From Terrimesophilobacter sp038243605 (lineage in GTDB: Bacteria; Actinomycetota; Actinomycetes; Actinomycetales; Microbacteriaceae): 64,000 nucleotides of DNA. Every line of letters starts with the position of its first letter. Within the stretch, counting starts at the first letter, position 1. The stretch lies in the NCBI GenBank assembly GCA_038243605.1, contig JBBSQX010000004.1, positions 104,732 through 168,731 on the forward strand, in the 5' to 3' direction. The position numbers and the translations under genes were made by a program. Below the pieces are notes generated by a model that did not search any database, was not told the origin of the DNA, and was given only the letters and a program-made list of their open reading frames with translations. This document shows, piece by piece, positions 15,925-23,700 of the stretch.

Positions 15925-16197
15925 GTGAGCATGCACAATCCTCCCCACCCGGGGCTCCTACTCGACGACTACCTGGAAGAGACCAGCATTGCCGAAGCCG
16001 CTCGCCGCCTCGGTGTCACACGAGCGACACTGTCGCGCATCCGCAACGGCCACTCGTCGATCAGCGCGGATATGGCAGTGCGTCTCGGCCTCCTGTTCGG
16101 CACCAGTCCGGAACTCTGGCTCGGGATGCAGACCAGCTACGACCTGTGGGTCGAACGGCAGAAGCCGCCGCCCAAGGTGATGGCTATCGCGAGCTGA
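15925..16197 (+). CDS. higA: HigA-family antitoxin (XRE helix-turn-helix)
   Basis: A 90-residue protein of the HigA/VapI type. It opens with MHNPPHPGLLLDDYL, the conserved HigA N-terminus, and holds a helix-turn-helix (SIAEAARRLGVTRATLSRI, RNGHSSISADMAVRLGLLFG), ending in ELWLGMQTSYDLW. GTG 15925 or ATG 15931 could start it; an AAAGGGG ribosome site lies just before. It follows the broken higB by 15 bases, in the usual toxin-first order. With the toxin lost, it may remain as a repressor or as an anti-toxin against related HigB proteins (inference). Confidence 0.88.
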   Translation: MSMHNPPHPGLLLDDYLEETSIAEAARRLGVTRATLSRIRNGHSSISADMAVRLGLLFGTSPELWLGMQTSYDLWVERQKPPPKVMAIAS

Positions 16198-16333
16198 GCG
16201 ACAGCCATCCCAACAGGTACCGGGATTTCATCTCGCGCTGCTAAAGATGCACTCTCGCCGGTCCGTGACGACACCGACCTCACCGAACTCAATCCGTGGA
16301 ATAGCAGGCTCATTCTGCGGCCCCACAAATTCG

Positions 16334-17251
16334 TCACGCAGGTGATTCGGGCGCGTCGAGCGCAGTAATTTCGGTATCGGCCAGAGGCGCCGCTTCGGGC
16401 TTGGGGTCAGGCTCAATAGCGTGTTGCGACGCGGCGTCAGGCTTCGCTTCAGGCTCTGGCTCAACCACCTTCGCCCGCCGCTTCTCCTCCGGCAAATGCA
16501 CCTGATACACGACCACGGGAATCAGGATGAGCGATCGCAGGTCGAACACGGCGTGCACGATGATGGGCCACACAATGTTGCCGGTGGCGAGGAAGATGGC
16601 CATCAGGATCACGCCGATCAGAAAGCTGCCGATCACCCCGGCGACACCCTGGTAGGCGTGCAGTAGGCCAAAAATGAGCAGGCTCACGATGATGGCGATC
16701 AGCGCGTTGTCGAACACCGCGTAGATGAGCACGGGCATGGCGAGGCGAAACATGAGTTCTTCGACGACACCGGCGTTGATCGACAGTGCCCAACCGAATT
16801 TCAGCTCCGCGCGGTTGCGGGGGAGCAAGGCGTGGATGTCCCCAATCGTTGGCACCTCTGTGGCATTGCGCCCCAAAAACACGAGAGCGAGGGGCGCCGC
16901 GACAAGACCGATCGCACCGCCCACGATGAGCCCGGATGCCAGATCGCTTGATACGAGAAGGTTGCGGAAGGCGACCATCGGCGGCGACGCTTCAATTTGG
17001 GTCAGCATCCCCGGAATGAACTGCCACACCAGAATGAGCACAACGAGTGAGGATCCGCCGAACCAGCCGAGCGACTCGAGCACCCATTTGCGAAACATGG
17101 CCTGCCGGCGCTCGGTCGACTGATACCTCTTAAAGCGCTGGTACTCGCGCCGATCTTTGCGCACCGCACGCCACGTGAGCAGCGCGAGGAGTGCCACAAG
17201 TAGAGCGGCGAGAACCCACGGGGCGTAAGCGGCATCGACGGGAATCACCAA
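16334..17251 (-). CDS. CPBP-family intramembrane metalloprotease
   Basis: A 305-residue multi-pass membrane protein of the CAAX protease and bacteriocin-processing (Abi/CPBP) family. Signature residues are EELMFR (E164, E165, R169), FGLLH (H198) and HAVFD (H233), which place the metal site within membrane helices. The C-terminal about 50 residues are charged and rich in Glu/Pro/Ala (low complexity, cytoplasmic). The substrate is unknown; members act in prenyl-protein processing, bacteriocin self-immunity or signalling. No operon partner is visible; the 3' end faces higA. Confidence 0.88.
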   Translation of the reverse strand: MVIPVDAAYAPWVLAALLVALLALLTWRAVRKDRREYQRFKRYQSTERRQAMFRKWVLESLGWFGGSSLVVLILVWQFIPGMLTQIEASPPMVAFRNLLVSSDLASGLIVGGAIGLVAAPLALVFLGRNATEVPTIGDIHALLPRNRAELKFGWALSINAGVVEELMFRLAMPVLIYAVFDNALIAIIVSLLIFGLLHAYQGVAGVIGSFLIGVILMAIFLATGNIVWPIIVHAVFDLRSLILIPVVVYQVHLPEEKRRAKVVEPEPEAKPDAASQHAIEPDPKPEAAPLADTEITALDAPESPA

Positions 17252-17327
17252 CCCATCCTTTCAGCAACGTGCTCCGCAAGCTGGGAGCTCGCCGACATCC
17301 TCACCCACGCGAACGGACAACTGGACA

Positions 17328-17828
17328 CTACTCAGCGCTGCACCTCGATGATGCCCGAATCACAATTTTGTGCGTGACCTCAGGAACGCCTGCAGCGACC
17401 TTGTAGATGATGAGCGGTCGGCCAACGAGGGTGAGCGACCAACGGTCGTTAGTGCTCACGTTTACCAAAGTCGTCGACCAGTGATCCTTCGCGTCGTACG
17501 TAATCTGGAGGCCCATAAGCCACTGAACTCCGTCAAAGGTCGGGTCAAGATCAATCGTGCGGGTGAGGTTGACCTGCATTCCTGCGGTGCCATCCGGGCA
17601 CGGCTCCGTCGTTGATCTCTCCACCGACCTGGTCACAGCGTCAGGCGGCACCGCGTTCGCGATCTCCTCAATGCCGGCATGCACCTCCTCCGTCACACCA
17701 GCGAGAGTCGTCGGGCTGCTTGATCTCGTGTTCGCGACCATGAGAAGCACACCAATGACCAGAAGAAGGCAGGCGACCCCAAAGACCGTGGTGGGATGCT
17801 TCTTCACCCAGGTGAAAACCTTCGCCAT
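17328..17828 (-). CDS. Membrane-anchored protein, unknown function
   Basis: About 166 residues from ATG 17828 (a longer frame to 17906 has no supporting signal). It has a short basic N-terminus (MAKVFTWVKKHPTT), one transmembrane helix (VFGVACLLLVIGVLLMVA), then an extracytoplasmic domain with a single mid-domain Cys and pattern WLMGLQITYDAKDHWSTTLV and WSLTLVGRPLIIYKV. It is divergent from the esterase gene (102 bases apart). The fold is not recognised. Confidence 0.7.
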   Translation of the reverse strand: MAKVFTWVKKHPTTVFGVACLLLVIGVLLMVANTRSSSPTTLAGVTEEVHAGIEEIANAVPPDAVTRSVERSTTEPCPDGTAGMQVNLTRTIDLDPTFDGVQWLMGLQITYDAKDHWSTTLVNVSTNDRWSLTLVGRPLIIYKVAAGVPEVTHKIVIRASSRCSAE

Positions 17829-17930
17829 CGACGTGTGCTCAATTCTTTGAGAATTCTCACAGAATGCCACGTAACGTTCAGATTCACCTGTACGAATCCA
17901 GCACACTCCTCACGTCACCCTGGAGAACTC

Positions 17931-19238
17931 ATGAGCGGTACCAACGAACTGCTCGCCATCAACATCATCAACGGGCCCGTGATCACGGGGTTCTTCGTGC
18001 TCTCGGCGGCACTCTTTGTTTACCTTCTGGTTCGCTCGCCGACGCGTCGATGGCTGGTGACAAGCGCCGTGGCGTTGGTTGCGGGGTTCCTCCTTGCGGT
18101 TCTGGTGTGGTTCTTCGTCGTGCCTTTCGATGACATATTTGGAATCCCGATCAGCCACAACATTGACATGCTTTTCGCCGCTACGGTGGTGTGCGTCAGC
18201 CTCGCGATAGTGAACCTGTGGAACTCACGCTGGTGGCGCAAAGTCGCCGCGGGTCTTGCGATTGTGGTCTTTTTGATCACGGGGATACTCGGCATCAACG
18301 CCGACTTTGGTCTCAATCCAACGCTGGGCTCCCCGTTCGGCGTGGTCGGCGAGAATTCGATCGACCTTCCGTCGGCGGGCTCCACCACCCCGAGTGGGCA
18401 GTCCGCTCCGCTGTGGCAGACGTGGAAGCCACCCGCAGACATACCGACGAAGGGCACCGTCGGAACTCAGGTCATCCCGAACACCATATCCGGCTTCAAC
18501 TCGCGGCCCGCGGGAATCTATTTGCCGCCCGCGGCCCTTGTTCCACACGCACCCCCGTTGCCGCTGATGATCATGATGATGGGGCAGCCAGGTGCACCAG
18601 ACCCGTCCTACGCCGCGCACGTTCTTGACCAGTTTGCCGCGAAACACGACGGGCTGGCACCCATCGTCATCGTGGCCGATCAGCTCGGAAACCCCCTCCA
18701 AGACCCCCTGTGCTTAGACACCGAGAAGTTTGGAAACGCGAGAACGTTCATCACACAAGACGTCGTGAACTGGGCTCTCGCCAATCTCAACATCATTCAC
18801 GACCATGCGTACTGGACGATTGCCGGATACTCCAACGGGGGCTCCTGCGCCATCTCGTTCATCGCCGAGTACCCAAACCTCTGGTCCAACGTGCTCGATA
18901 TTTCTGGGGAAGAATTTCCGGGTTCCGAGGATCCAGACAGCGTGCTCGCGCACATTTTTGATGGTGACCACGCTGCCTACGACGCTGTGAAACCGGAGAA
19001 CATGCTCGTCAAGAAACAACTTCCCGACACCGTGGGTATATTCACCGTCGGATCGAATGACACGACCTATATTCCGGGGGTTAAACGCATGGCTGCGGCG
19101 GCGACAGCAGCGGGAATGCACTCGATTTACTACGAATCGCCCAACGGCGGTCACGTGCTCCCAGCCCTCACCGACGGGTTGACTGCGGGTTTCAAAACCC
19201 TCTACCCGCGACTGGGGCTTTCTGAGGGACCCCCGTAA
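17931..19238 (+). CDS. Membrane-embedded esterase/acyltransferase of the esterase D (antigen 85-like) family
   Basis: About 435 residues from ATG 17931, which has a GGAGA ribosome site. The N-terminal about 125 residues contain four transmembrane helices; an extracytoplasmic alpha/beta-hydrolase domain follows. The nucleophile elbow GYSNGGSCA supplies Ser; GSNDTTYIPG and NGGHVLPAL fit the Asp and His of the triad. The fold family includes mycolyltransferases and esterase D; without mycolic acids in Microbacteriaceae, another acyl donor or cell-envelope ester is likely. The fusion of a four-helix anchor to this domain recurs in actinobacterial envelope enzymes. Stands just before mazG. Confidence 0.85.
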   Translation: MSGTNELLAINIINGPVITGFFVLSAALFVYLLVRSPTRRWLVTSAVALVAGFLLAVLVWFFVVPFDDIFGIPISHNIDMLFAATVVCVSLAIVNLWNSRWWRKVAAGLAIVVFLITGILGINADFGLNPTLGSPFGVVGENSIDLPSAGSTTPSGQSAPLWQTWKPPADIPTKGTVGTQVIPNTISGFNSRPAGIYLPPAALVPHAPPLPLMIMMMGQPGAPDPSYAAHVLDQFAAKHDGLAPIVIVADQLGNPLQDPLCLDTEKFGNARTFITQDVVNWALANLNIIHDHAYWTIAGYSNGGSCAISFIAEYPNLWSNVLDISGEEFPGSEDPDSVLAHIFDGDHAAYDAVKPENMLVKKQLPDTVGIFTVGSNDTTYIPGVKRMAAAATAAGMHSIYYESPNGGHVLPALTDGLTAGFKTLYPRLGLSEGPP

Positions 19239-19307
19239 TCGGGTGGCTCAATGCCAAACGCCCGTGGCCACGTGCCGATCGCCAAGACCCAGTGGCAGGA
19301 TGAGAGC

Positions 19308-20021
19308 ATGACCGCGCCACACCCCACCCCCGCTTCCTCTGCGTCGAACCCCAATCTCGACGAACTCGTCGAGGTGCTCGCGCAGCTACGTGCTCCGGGC
19401 GGATGCGCGTGGGATGCCGACCAGACCCATGAGAGCCTCGTGCGCTACCTCGTGGAAGAAACCCACGAACTCATCGACGCGATAGAAACGGGCACACGAG
19501 AGGATCTCATCGAGGAGCTCGGCGATGTGCTGTACCAAGTGATCTTTCACTCCGACATTGCCGCGAACGACCCCGACGAGAACTTCACTCTCGAGGATGT
19601 TGCCGCCCACATGACCGCCAAAATGATCGCCAGGCACCCGCACGTGTTCGGCGACGATGAGGCAAAAGCGGCGATGGGCATCCAGACGGCGGATGACGTT
19701 GTGGCCGTGTGGGACGACCTCAAGGCCACCGAGAAACCGCATCGCACCAGCGTGCTCGACGGCATCCCCCAGGGCATGCCATCCCTCGCGCTCGCCGACA
19801 AGCTCGTGGGCCGGGCCGAGAAGGTGGGCGTGCAGATTTCGGATGCCGCGCCAACTGCGACACGCTCGTCGCCCGCCACGGAGACTGAACTTGGCGCGCA
19901 GCTTTTGTCGATCGTCGCCGAAGCGCGAGCCGCGGAGCTTGACCCGGAGCGCGCCCTGCGTGGCGCACTTCGTGATCTGCAACGCGACATCCGCACCGCC
20001 GAATCGACGACCAAACCTTAA
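19308..20021 (+). CDS. mazG: Nucleoside triphosphate pyrophosphohydrolase MazG
   Basis: About 237 residues from ATG 19308 (ribosome site AGGATGAGAG; an upstream frame to 19251 is disfavoured). MazG hydrolyses NTPs to NMP and pyrophosphate, sanitising the pool and modulating ppGpp-related stress. The core shows LRAPGGCAWDADQTHESL, then EETHELIDAIE and EELGDVLYQVIFH, the Glu-rich Mg-binding helix pair. A second, weaker domain covers the C-terminus (ALADKLVGRAEKVG), with an Ala/Ser/Thr linker. In actinobacteria mazG commonly sits between mfd and eno, as here once accessory DNA is removed. Confidence 0.95.
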   Translation: MTAPHPTPASSASNPNLDELVEVLAQLRAPGGCAWDADQTHESLVRYLVEETHELIDAIETGTREDLIEELGDVLYQVIFHSDIAANDPDENFTLEDVAAHMTAKMIARHPHVFGDDEAKAAMGIQTADDVVAVWDDLKATEKPHRTSVLDGIPQGMPSLALADKLVGRAEKVGVQISDAAPTATRSSPATETELGAQLLSIVAEARAAELDPERALRGALRDLQRDIRTAESTTKP

Positions 20022-20091
20022 TAGAAGGCAAGAGGTACGACACACAGCGTGAAAGAATCACCTGCACGACAATCGTTCGGGAAGGGCATCG

Positions 20092-21909
20092 ATGTCCCCG
20101 CAAGAGCCGCGTCGAGACGCGTCGAAGGATTCACCGAATGAGTCACCGAACAACTCCGTGAGCACGTCGGAGCAAGACCACTCCGGCGCGGGCAAGAATC
20201 CCAAGCCGGAGCGCCTCTCGTCTCGCCGCTCATTCCTGAAGGCGACCGGGCTCGCGGCGGGAGGCTTCGCGGTGGGTGGTGTTGCCGGCGGTGTCACGGG
20301 TGCGTTCATTGCCACAGGTAATGAGGGCGACGAAGAAGCCCCGACCGACCGCCTCAAGAGCAAAGCGTTCGACCACATCGTGGTGATGATGTACGAAAAC
20401 CGCTCATTCGACAATATTCTGGGATGGCTTTATACCCCAGATACGGTTCCCCCAGGTCAGCGCTTTGATGGCCTTGCTATGGGGAGGTACTCCAATGTTT
20501 CCTCCGACGGAACCGACATCGATGCGCACGCATACTCCGGGCCCACCGACTCGGTCATGAGCCAACCGAACCCTGATCCTGGTGAGCAGTATCCGCACGT
20601 CAATACTCAGCTGTTCGGCACCGTTGATCCGGCGAGCAATGCCGACCTCAACAAGGGAAAGGTGCAGGCGCCATTCAACGCTCCGAAACCGAACCAGCGA
20701 GCCGACAATTCGGGGTTTGTGCGCGACTACGAGATTAACTTCACACGATTGAGCAAAGGCGTGGCGCCCACCCCGGAGCAGACGCGGGTGGCCATGGGCG
20801 GATTCACGCCAGAAATGCTCCCCGTCTTCTCCACGCTGGCGCGCAACTTTGCTGTCTTTGACGCGTGGTTTTGCGCTGTGCCATCCCAAACATTTTGCAA
20901 CCGATCGTTCTTTCACGCCTCCACATCGCACGGGTACGTCACCAATCAGAACTACGGCGGCTACGACAAGTGGTTAAACGCGCCAGCAGTTCCCACGATT
21001 TTCAATCGACTCGAAGAGGCAGGCATCCCGTGGCGGGTGTATTACGACGAACAGCAGGTGACATCTTTCACCGGGGTGCTGCACGCCCCGTCGATCGAGA
21101 AGTACTGGAAGACCAACTTTCGCACCATGAAGCAGTTCTACCTCGACGTCAAAAACGGCACCTTGCCCGCGTACTCGTTTATTGAGCCGCGGATGGTGTT
21201 CAACCACAACGACATGCACCCGCCCTACGGAACCCTTGAGGTGGGAACGGTGGATGGCGTCGACCTCAACAACAGCGCTCTCTCTGACGTGCGTGCGGGG
21301 GAGGTGCTTCTGCACGAGGTCTACTCGGCCGTGCGCACCAGCGCCACGGCAGGCAAATCCAATGCCGACAACACCCTGTTGCTTGTCACGTTTGATGAAC
21401 ACGGGGGAACGTATGACCATGTTCCGCCGCCGAGTGCAACGCCGCCGGATGCTTCAGGCCCGGGTGAAATGGGCTTCACCTTCGAACGTTTGGGTTGCCG
21501 AGTTCCTGCCCTAGCAATTTCGGCCTATACAAACTCGGGCACCATCATCAACGACCAAATGCACCACGGAGCGGTGATCAAGACGCTCTCAGCGGTGCAC
21601 GGTTTGGCTCCGATTAACGATCGTGATGCTGATGCAAGCGATCTCTCCTCCATTGTTAACAGAAAGAAGCCGCGGCCTCGAGCTGAGTGGCCACAAACTC
21701 AACCGCAATACGTACCCCCGAACCCAGAAGAAAGCGCGACCGTTGAGCAAGCTGAGCGGGATCACCCGCTCAGCTCGCCAGCATCGGGGCTGCTCGGGTT
21801 GCTGGTGTCGCGTTTCGGTGCGCCGGGCGCGCCGCTGCCCAGCACCTACGGCGAAGCTGTGGATGCACTCATGGATCACGGAACGGGCCTTTTCGGCACC
21901 GTCGACTAG
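20092..21909 (+). CDS. Tat-exported phosphoesterase (phospholipase C/acid phosphatase family)
   Basis: A 605-residue enzyme. A twin-arginine signal (SRRSFLKATGLAAGGFAVGG, about residues 43-62) follows a Ser/Pro-rich leader, so folded export is expected. The catalytic domain begins FDHIVVMMYENRSFDNILGW, which is the hallmark of the PF04185 phosphoesterase family (non-haemolytic phospholipase C and AcpA), with ENRSFDN supplying metal/phosphate contacts; TFDEHGGTYDHVPPP is a second metal-binding block. Substrates are probably phospholipids or organic phosphate esters. Stand-alone gene followed by tandem and inverted repeats. Confidence 0.9.
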   Translation: MSPQEPRRDASKDSPNESPNNSVSTSEQDHSGAGKNPKPERLSSRRSFLKATGLAAGGFAVGGVAGGVTGAFIATGNEGDEEAPTDRLKSKAFDHIVVMMYENRSFDNILGWLYTPDTVPPGQRFDGLAMGRYSNVSSDGTDIDAHAYSGPTDSVMSQPNPDPGEQYPHVNTQLFGTVDPASNADLNKGKVQAPFNAPKPNQRADNSGFVRDYEINFTRLSKGVAPTPEQTRVAMGGFTPEMLPVFSTLARNFAVFDAWFCAVPSQTFCNRSFFHASTSHGYVTNQNYGGYDKWLNAPAVPTIFNRLEEAGIPWRVYYDEQQVTSFTGVLHAPSIEKYWKTNFRTMKQFYLDVKNGTLPAYSFIEPRMVFNHNDMHPPYGTLEVGTVDGVDLNNSALSDVRAGEVLLHEVYSAVRTSATAGKSNADNTLLLVTFDEHGGTYDHVPPPSATPPDASGPGEMGFTFERLGCRVPALAISAYTNSGTIINDQMHHGAVIKTLSAVHGLAPINDRDADASDLSSIVNRKKPRPRAEWPQTQPQYVPPNPEESATVEQAERDHPLSSPASGLLGLLVSRFGAPGAPLPSTYGEAVDALMDHGTGLFGTVD

Positions 21910-21918
21910 GCGCACCGC

Positions 21919-21975
21919 TGTTCGACTCGGTCCGAACTGCTCGACTCGACCCGAACTGCTCAACTCGGTCCGAAC
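21919..21975. repeat. Tandem repeat, three units of 19 bp
   Basis: Units at 21919-21937, 21938-21956 and 21957-21975 share TG(T/C)TC(G/A)ACTCG(G/A)(T/C)CCGAAC. They start 10 bases after the phosphoesterase stop and run directly into a palindromic repeat copy. Confidence 0.75.
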
Positions 21976-22040
21976 GGTTCCTGCGGCTCTCGAAGGGAGC
22001 AGACGAGTCACTTCGAACCTCCTTCGAGAGCCGTAGGGAG
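21976..22040. repeat. Dispersed palindromic repeat, copies 5 and 6 in opposite orientation
   Basis: CGGCTCTCGAAGG (21984-21996) and its exact complement CCTTCGAGAGCCG (22021-22033) form a 13-bp inverted pair. It is built of two head-to-head members of the repeat family and could fold into a long hairpin that ends the upstream transcript. Confidence 0.65.
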
Positions 22041-22111
22041 TAGAGAACCTTCCGATGCAGGCAAGCCTTCCCTTTCTGGAAAGTGTCAGAGCTCGCGAGT
22101 AGCGTCGAAGA

Positions 22112-22639
22112 ATGACGACAACCAGTTTTGACCAGCTGCTCACGGAGCAGATCGGCCACGAGTTTGCGGCCTCGCAGCAGTACATCGCGATTGCGGTGTG
22201 GTTTGACAACCATGACTTGGCGCAGCTCGCCAAGCATTTCTACGGCCAGTCCATTGAGGAGCGCAATCACGCCATGATGCTCGTGCAGTACCGGCTCGAT
22301 CGTGACCTCGGTGTCACCATTCCCGGCGTTGGCGCGGTGACCAATGATTTCGCGGATGAGCGTGAACCGATCGCGCTTGCTCTCGCGCAAGAGAAGCAGG
22401 TCACTCAGCAGATTGAGGCACTCTTTGCCGCAGCCAGGGCCGAGAATGATGCGCTCGGCGAGCAGTTCATGCTCTGGTTCCTCAAGGAGCAGGTAGAAGA
22501 GGTGGCATCCATGTCCACGCTTCTCACCATCATGACGAGGGCACAGAATCTTTTCGATGTCGAGAACTACTTGTCACGCGAAAGCGTTGGCGAGGGTGGC
22601 GACGCCAGTGCGCCTGCTGCGGCGGGTGGCGCCCTCTAA
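22112..22639 (+). CDS. ftn: Ferritin
   Basis: A 175-residue non-haem ferritin that stores iron as ferric mineral in a 24-mer cage. Ferroxidase ligands are visible as HEFAASQQYIAIAVWF, then YGQSIEERNHAMMLVQY (E-x2-H), and LKEQVEEVASMSTLL. The C-terminal about 17 residues (Gly/Ala/Ser-rich) are extra. The gene is single, with ATG 22112; no iron-box operator could be identified by eye. A strong hairpin lies 20 bases after the stop. Confidence 0.93.
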   Translation: MTTTSFDQLLTEQIGHEFAASQQYIAIAVWFDNHDLAQLAKHFYGQSIEERNHAMMLVQYRLDRDLGVTIPGVGAVTNDFADEREPIALALAQEKQVTQQIEALFAAARAENDALGEQFMLWFLKEQVEEVASMSTLLTIMTRAQNLFDVENYLSRESVGEGGDASAPAAAGGAL

Positions 22640-22641
22640 AA

Positions 22642-22692
22642 GCTCTCGTTAACGAGAGGTGGTGCCCACGCCAACCCGAATGGCGTGGGCAC
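22642..22692 (+). terminator. Hairpins after ferritin, probable terminator
   Basis: A palindrome CTCTCGTTAACGAGAG (22642-22657) is followed by a perfect 13-bp stem GGTGCCCACGCCA / TGGCGTGGGCACC with a 7-nt loop (22660-22692). No long T-run follows. Confidence 0.6.
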
Positions 22693-22926
22693 CATGTTCG
22701 AACGCGGCGCAGCTTGCACGCTGCAGTGCGTTCGAAGGAAGGCCATTCGAACGTCGCCGTTCGTTTGGCCCGACGGAAGAGGTCCTGATCGGAAGTCTCT
22801 TAACCGTGGTTGTCGTTGACGTGCGCCCCCAAAGTTCCCCCTGGGCCCTCAAGGTGAGGCGCAACTGCAACGTAAAAATAGTAATTCATAACACCTGTTA
22901 GTGCAAACATCCGTTATGTTAAAGAA

Positions 22927-23535
22927 ATGAGCCGCAAACCAGAGCCGGAGCGCAAGTCGGAGCTGCTCGCGCAGATCCTCGACTATCTGGTAGACAAGCC
23001 GCTCTCGAGCCTCACTTTTCGTTCATTGGCGGGTGCCTTGGGCGTCAGTACCTTCACCCTCGTCTACCAATTTGGCACTCGAGCCCAACTCGTCTCTGAC
23101 ATCGTTTCAGAGATATCGTCGCGGCAAGCTGAGATGGAGGCGCGACTAGAAGCAGACCCCGACAGGTTTGATGAGTATTACGAGAACCTCCACACCTCGT
23201 GGCGGTGGACTCTGCAACCGCGCAACCGCCAACTGCAACGGCTCGACTTTGAGGCCTCCATGATGGAGGCACTCGACCCTGACTTGTACAACTACAGCCG
23301 CCCGCTCTTCGCCAACTGGCTGCGGGTCGGTAGGGCGTCACTTGAGGCATTCGGGCTTAGCCCGCAGGATGCCGCCATCGAATCTCGAATTATGGTCGAC
23401 GCCTTCTACGGGCTGCAATACGATCTCGTCATCACGGGCGACGAGGCGGGAGCAACCGCATCCTTCAACCGGATGGTCGAGCAACACCGCGAACGCGTTG
23501 AGTCGCTCGCCGCCCAGCGTGCCATCGCCGAGTAG
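22927..23535 (+). CDS. TetR-family transcriptional regulator
   Basis: A 202-residue protein. The N-terminal helix-turn-helix is LTFRSLAGALGVSTFTLVYQFGTRAQLV (about residues 32-60, read as LTFRSLAGALGVSTFTLVYQ then FGTRAQLV), with the TetR-typical Y-x-F-x-(T/N/S)-R-x-x-L pattern. The C-terminal ligand domain is helical with no recognised family. No adjacent target gene is obvious: hisS follows in the same direction but after a 165-base gap with a hairpin. The upstream 90 bases are AT-rich and likely contain its own promoter. Ligand unknown. Confidence 0.85.
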   Translation: MSRKPEPERKSELLAQILDYLVDKPLSSLTFRSLAGALGVSTFTLVYQFGTRAQLVSDIVSEISSRQAEMEARLEADPDRFDEYYENLHTSWRWTLQPRNRQLQRLDFEASMMEALDPDLYNYSRPLFANWLRVGRASLEAFGLSPQDAAIESRIMVDAFYGLQYDLVITGDEAGATASFNRMVEQHRERVESLAAQRAIAE

Positions 23536-23594
23536 CCGCACGCTCAATAACCCATGAGCGCGGTGTTTCGCTAACAATTCGCAGGTGTGAACCA

Positions 23595-23624
23595 CCGCAT
23601 TGTTGGCAAAACCCCGCATTGTTG
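23595..23624. repeat. Direct 11-bp repeat upstream of hisS
   Basis: CCGCATTGTTG occurs at 23595-23605 and 23614-23624. Role unknown; possibly a regulatory site or chance. Confidence 0.35.
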
Positions 23625-23638
23625 AGGCGCAGAGGAGC

Positions 23639-23660
23639 TCAGCGGCTCCCGCGCCGCTGA
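23639..23660 (+). terminator. Hairpin between tetR and hisS
   Basis: TCAGCGGC and GCCGCTGA form a perfect 8-bp stem with a 6-nt loop. It lies about 40 bases before the hisS start; it may terminate the regulator transcript or influence hisS expression. Confidence 0.4.
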
Positions 23661-23700
23661 AGATGCTGGCGCGCTCACGTAGAGGTGCCAGAATCGAGGA

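Noticed and set aside
7322..16197. Prophage or integrative element
   Set aside because: No integrase, transposase, phage structural gene or flanking direct repeat found by reading; only defence-type and decayed genes.
15591..16244. Long alternate-frame open frame over higB and higA
   Set aside because: Arg-rich, no family resemblance, and it overlaps the well-matched HigB and HigA frames.
21919..21975. Possible CRISPR array
   Set aside because: Units of 19 bp are directly adjacent with no spacers; the same holds for the 16-bp array at 55637. No cas genes in the window.
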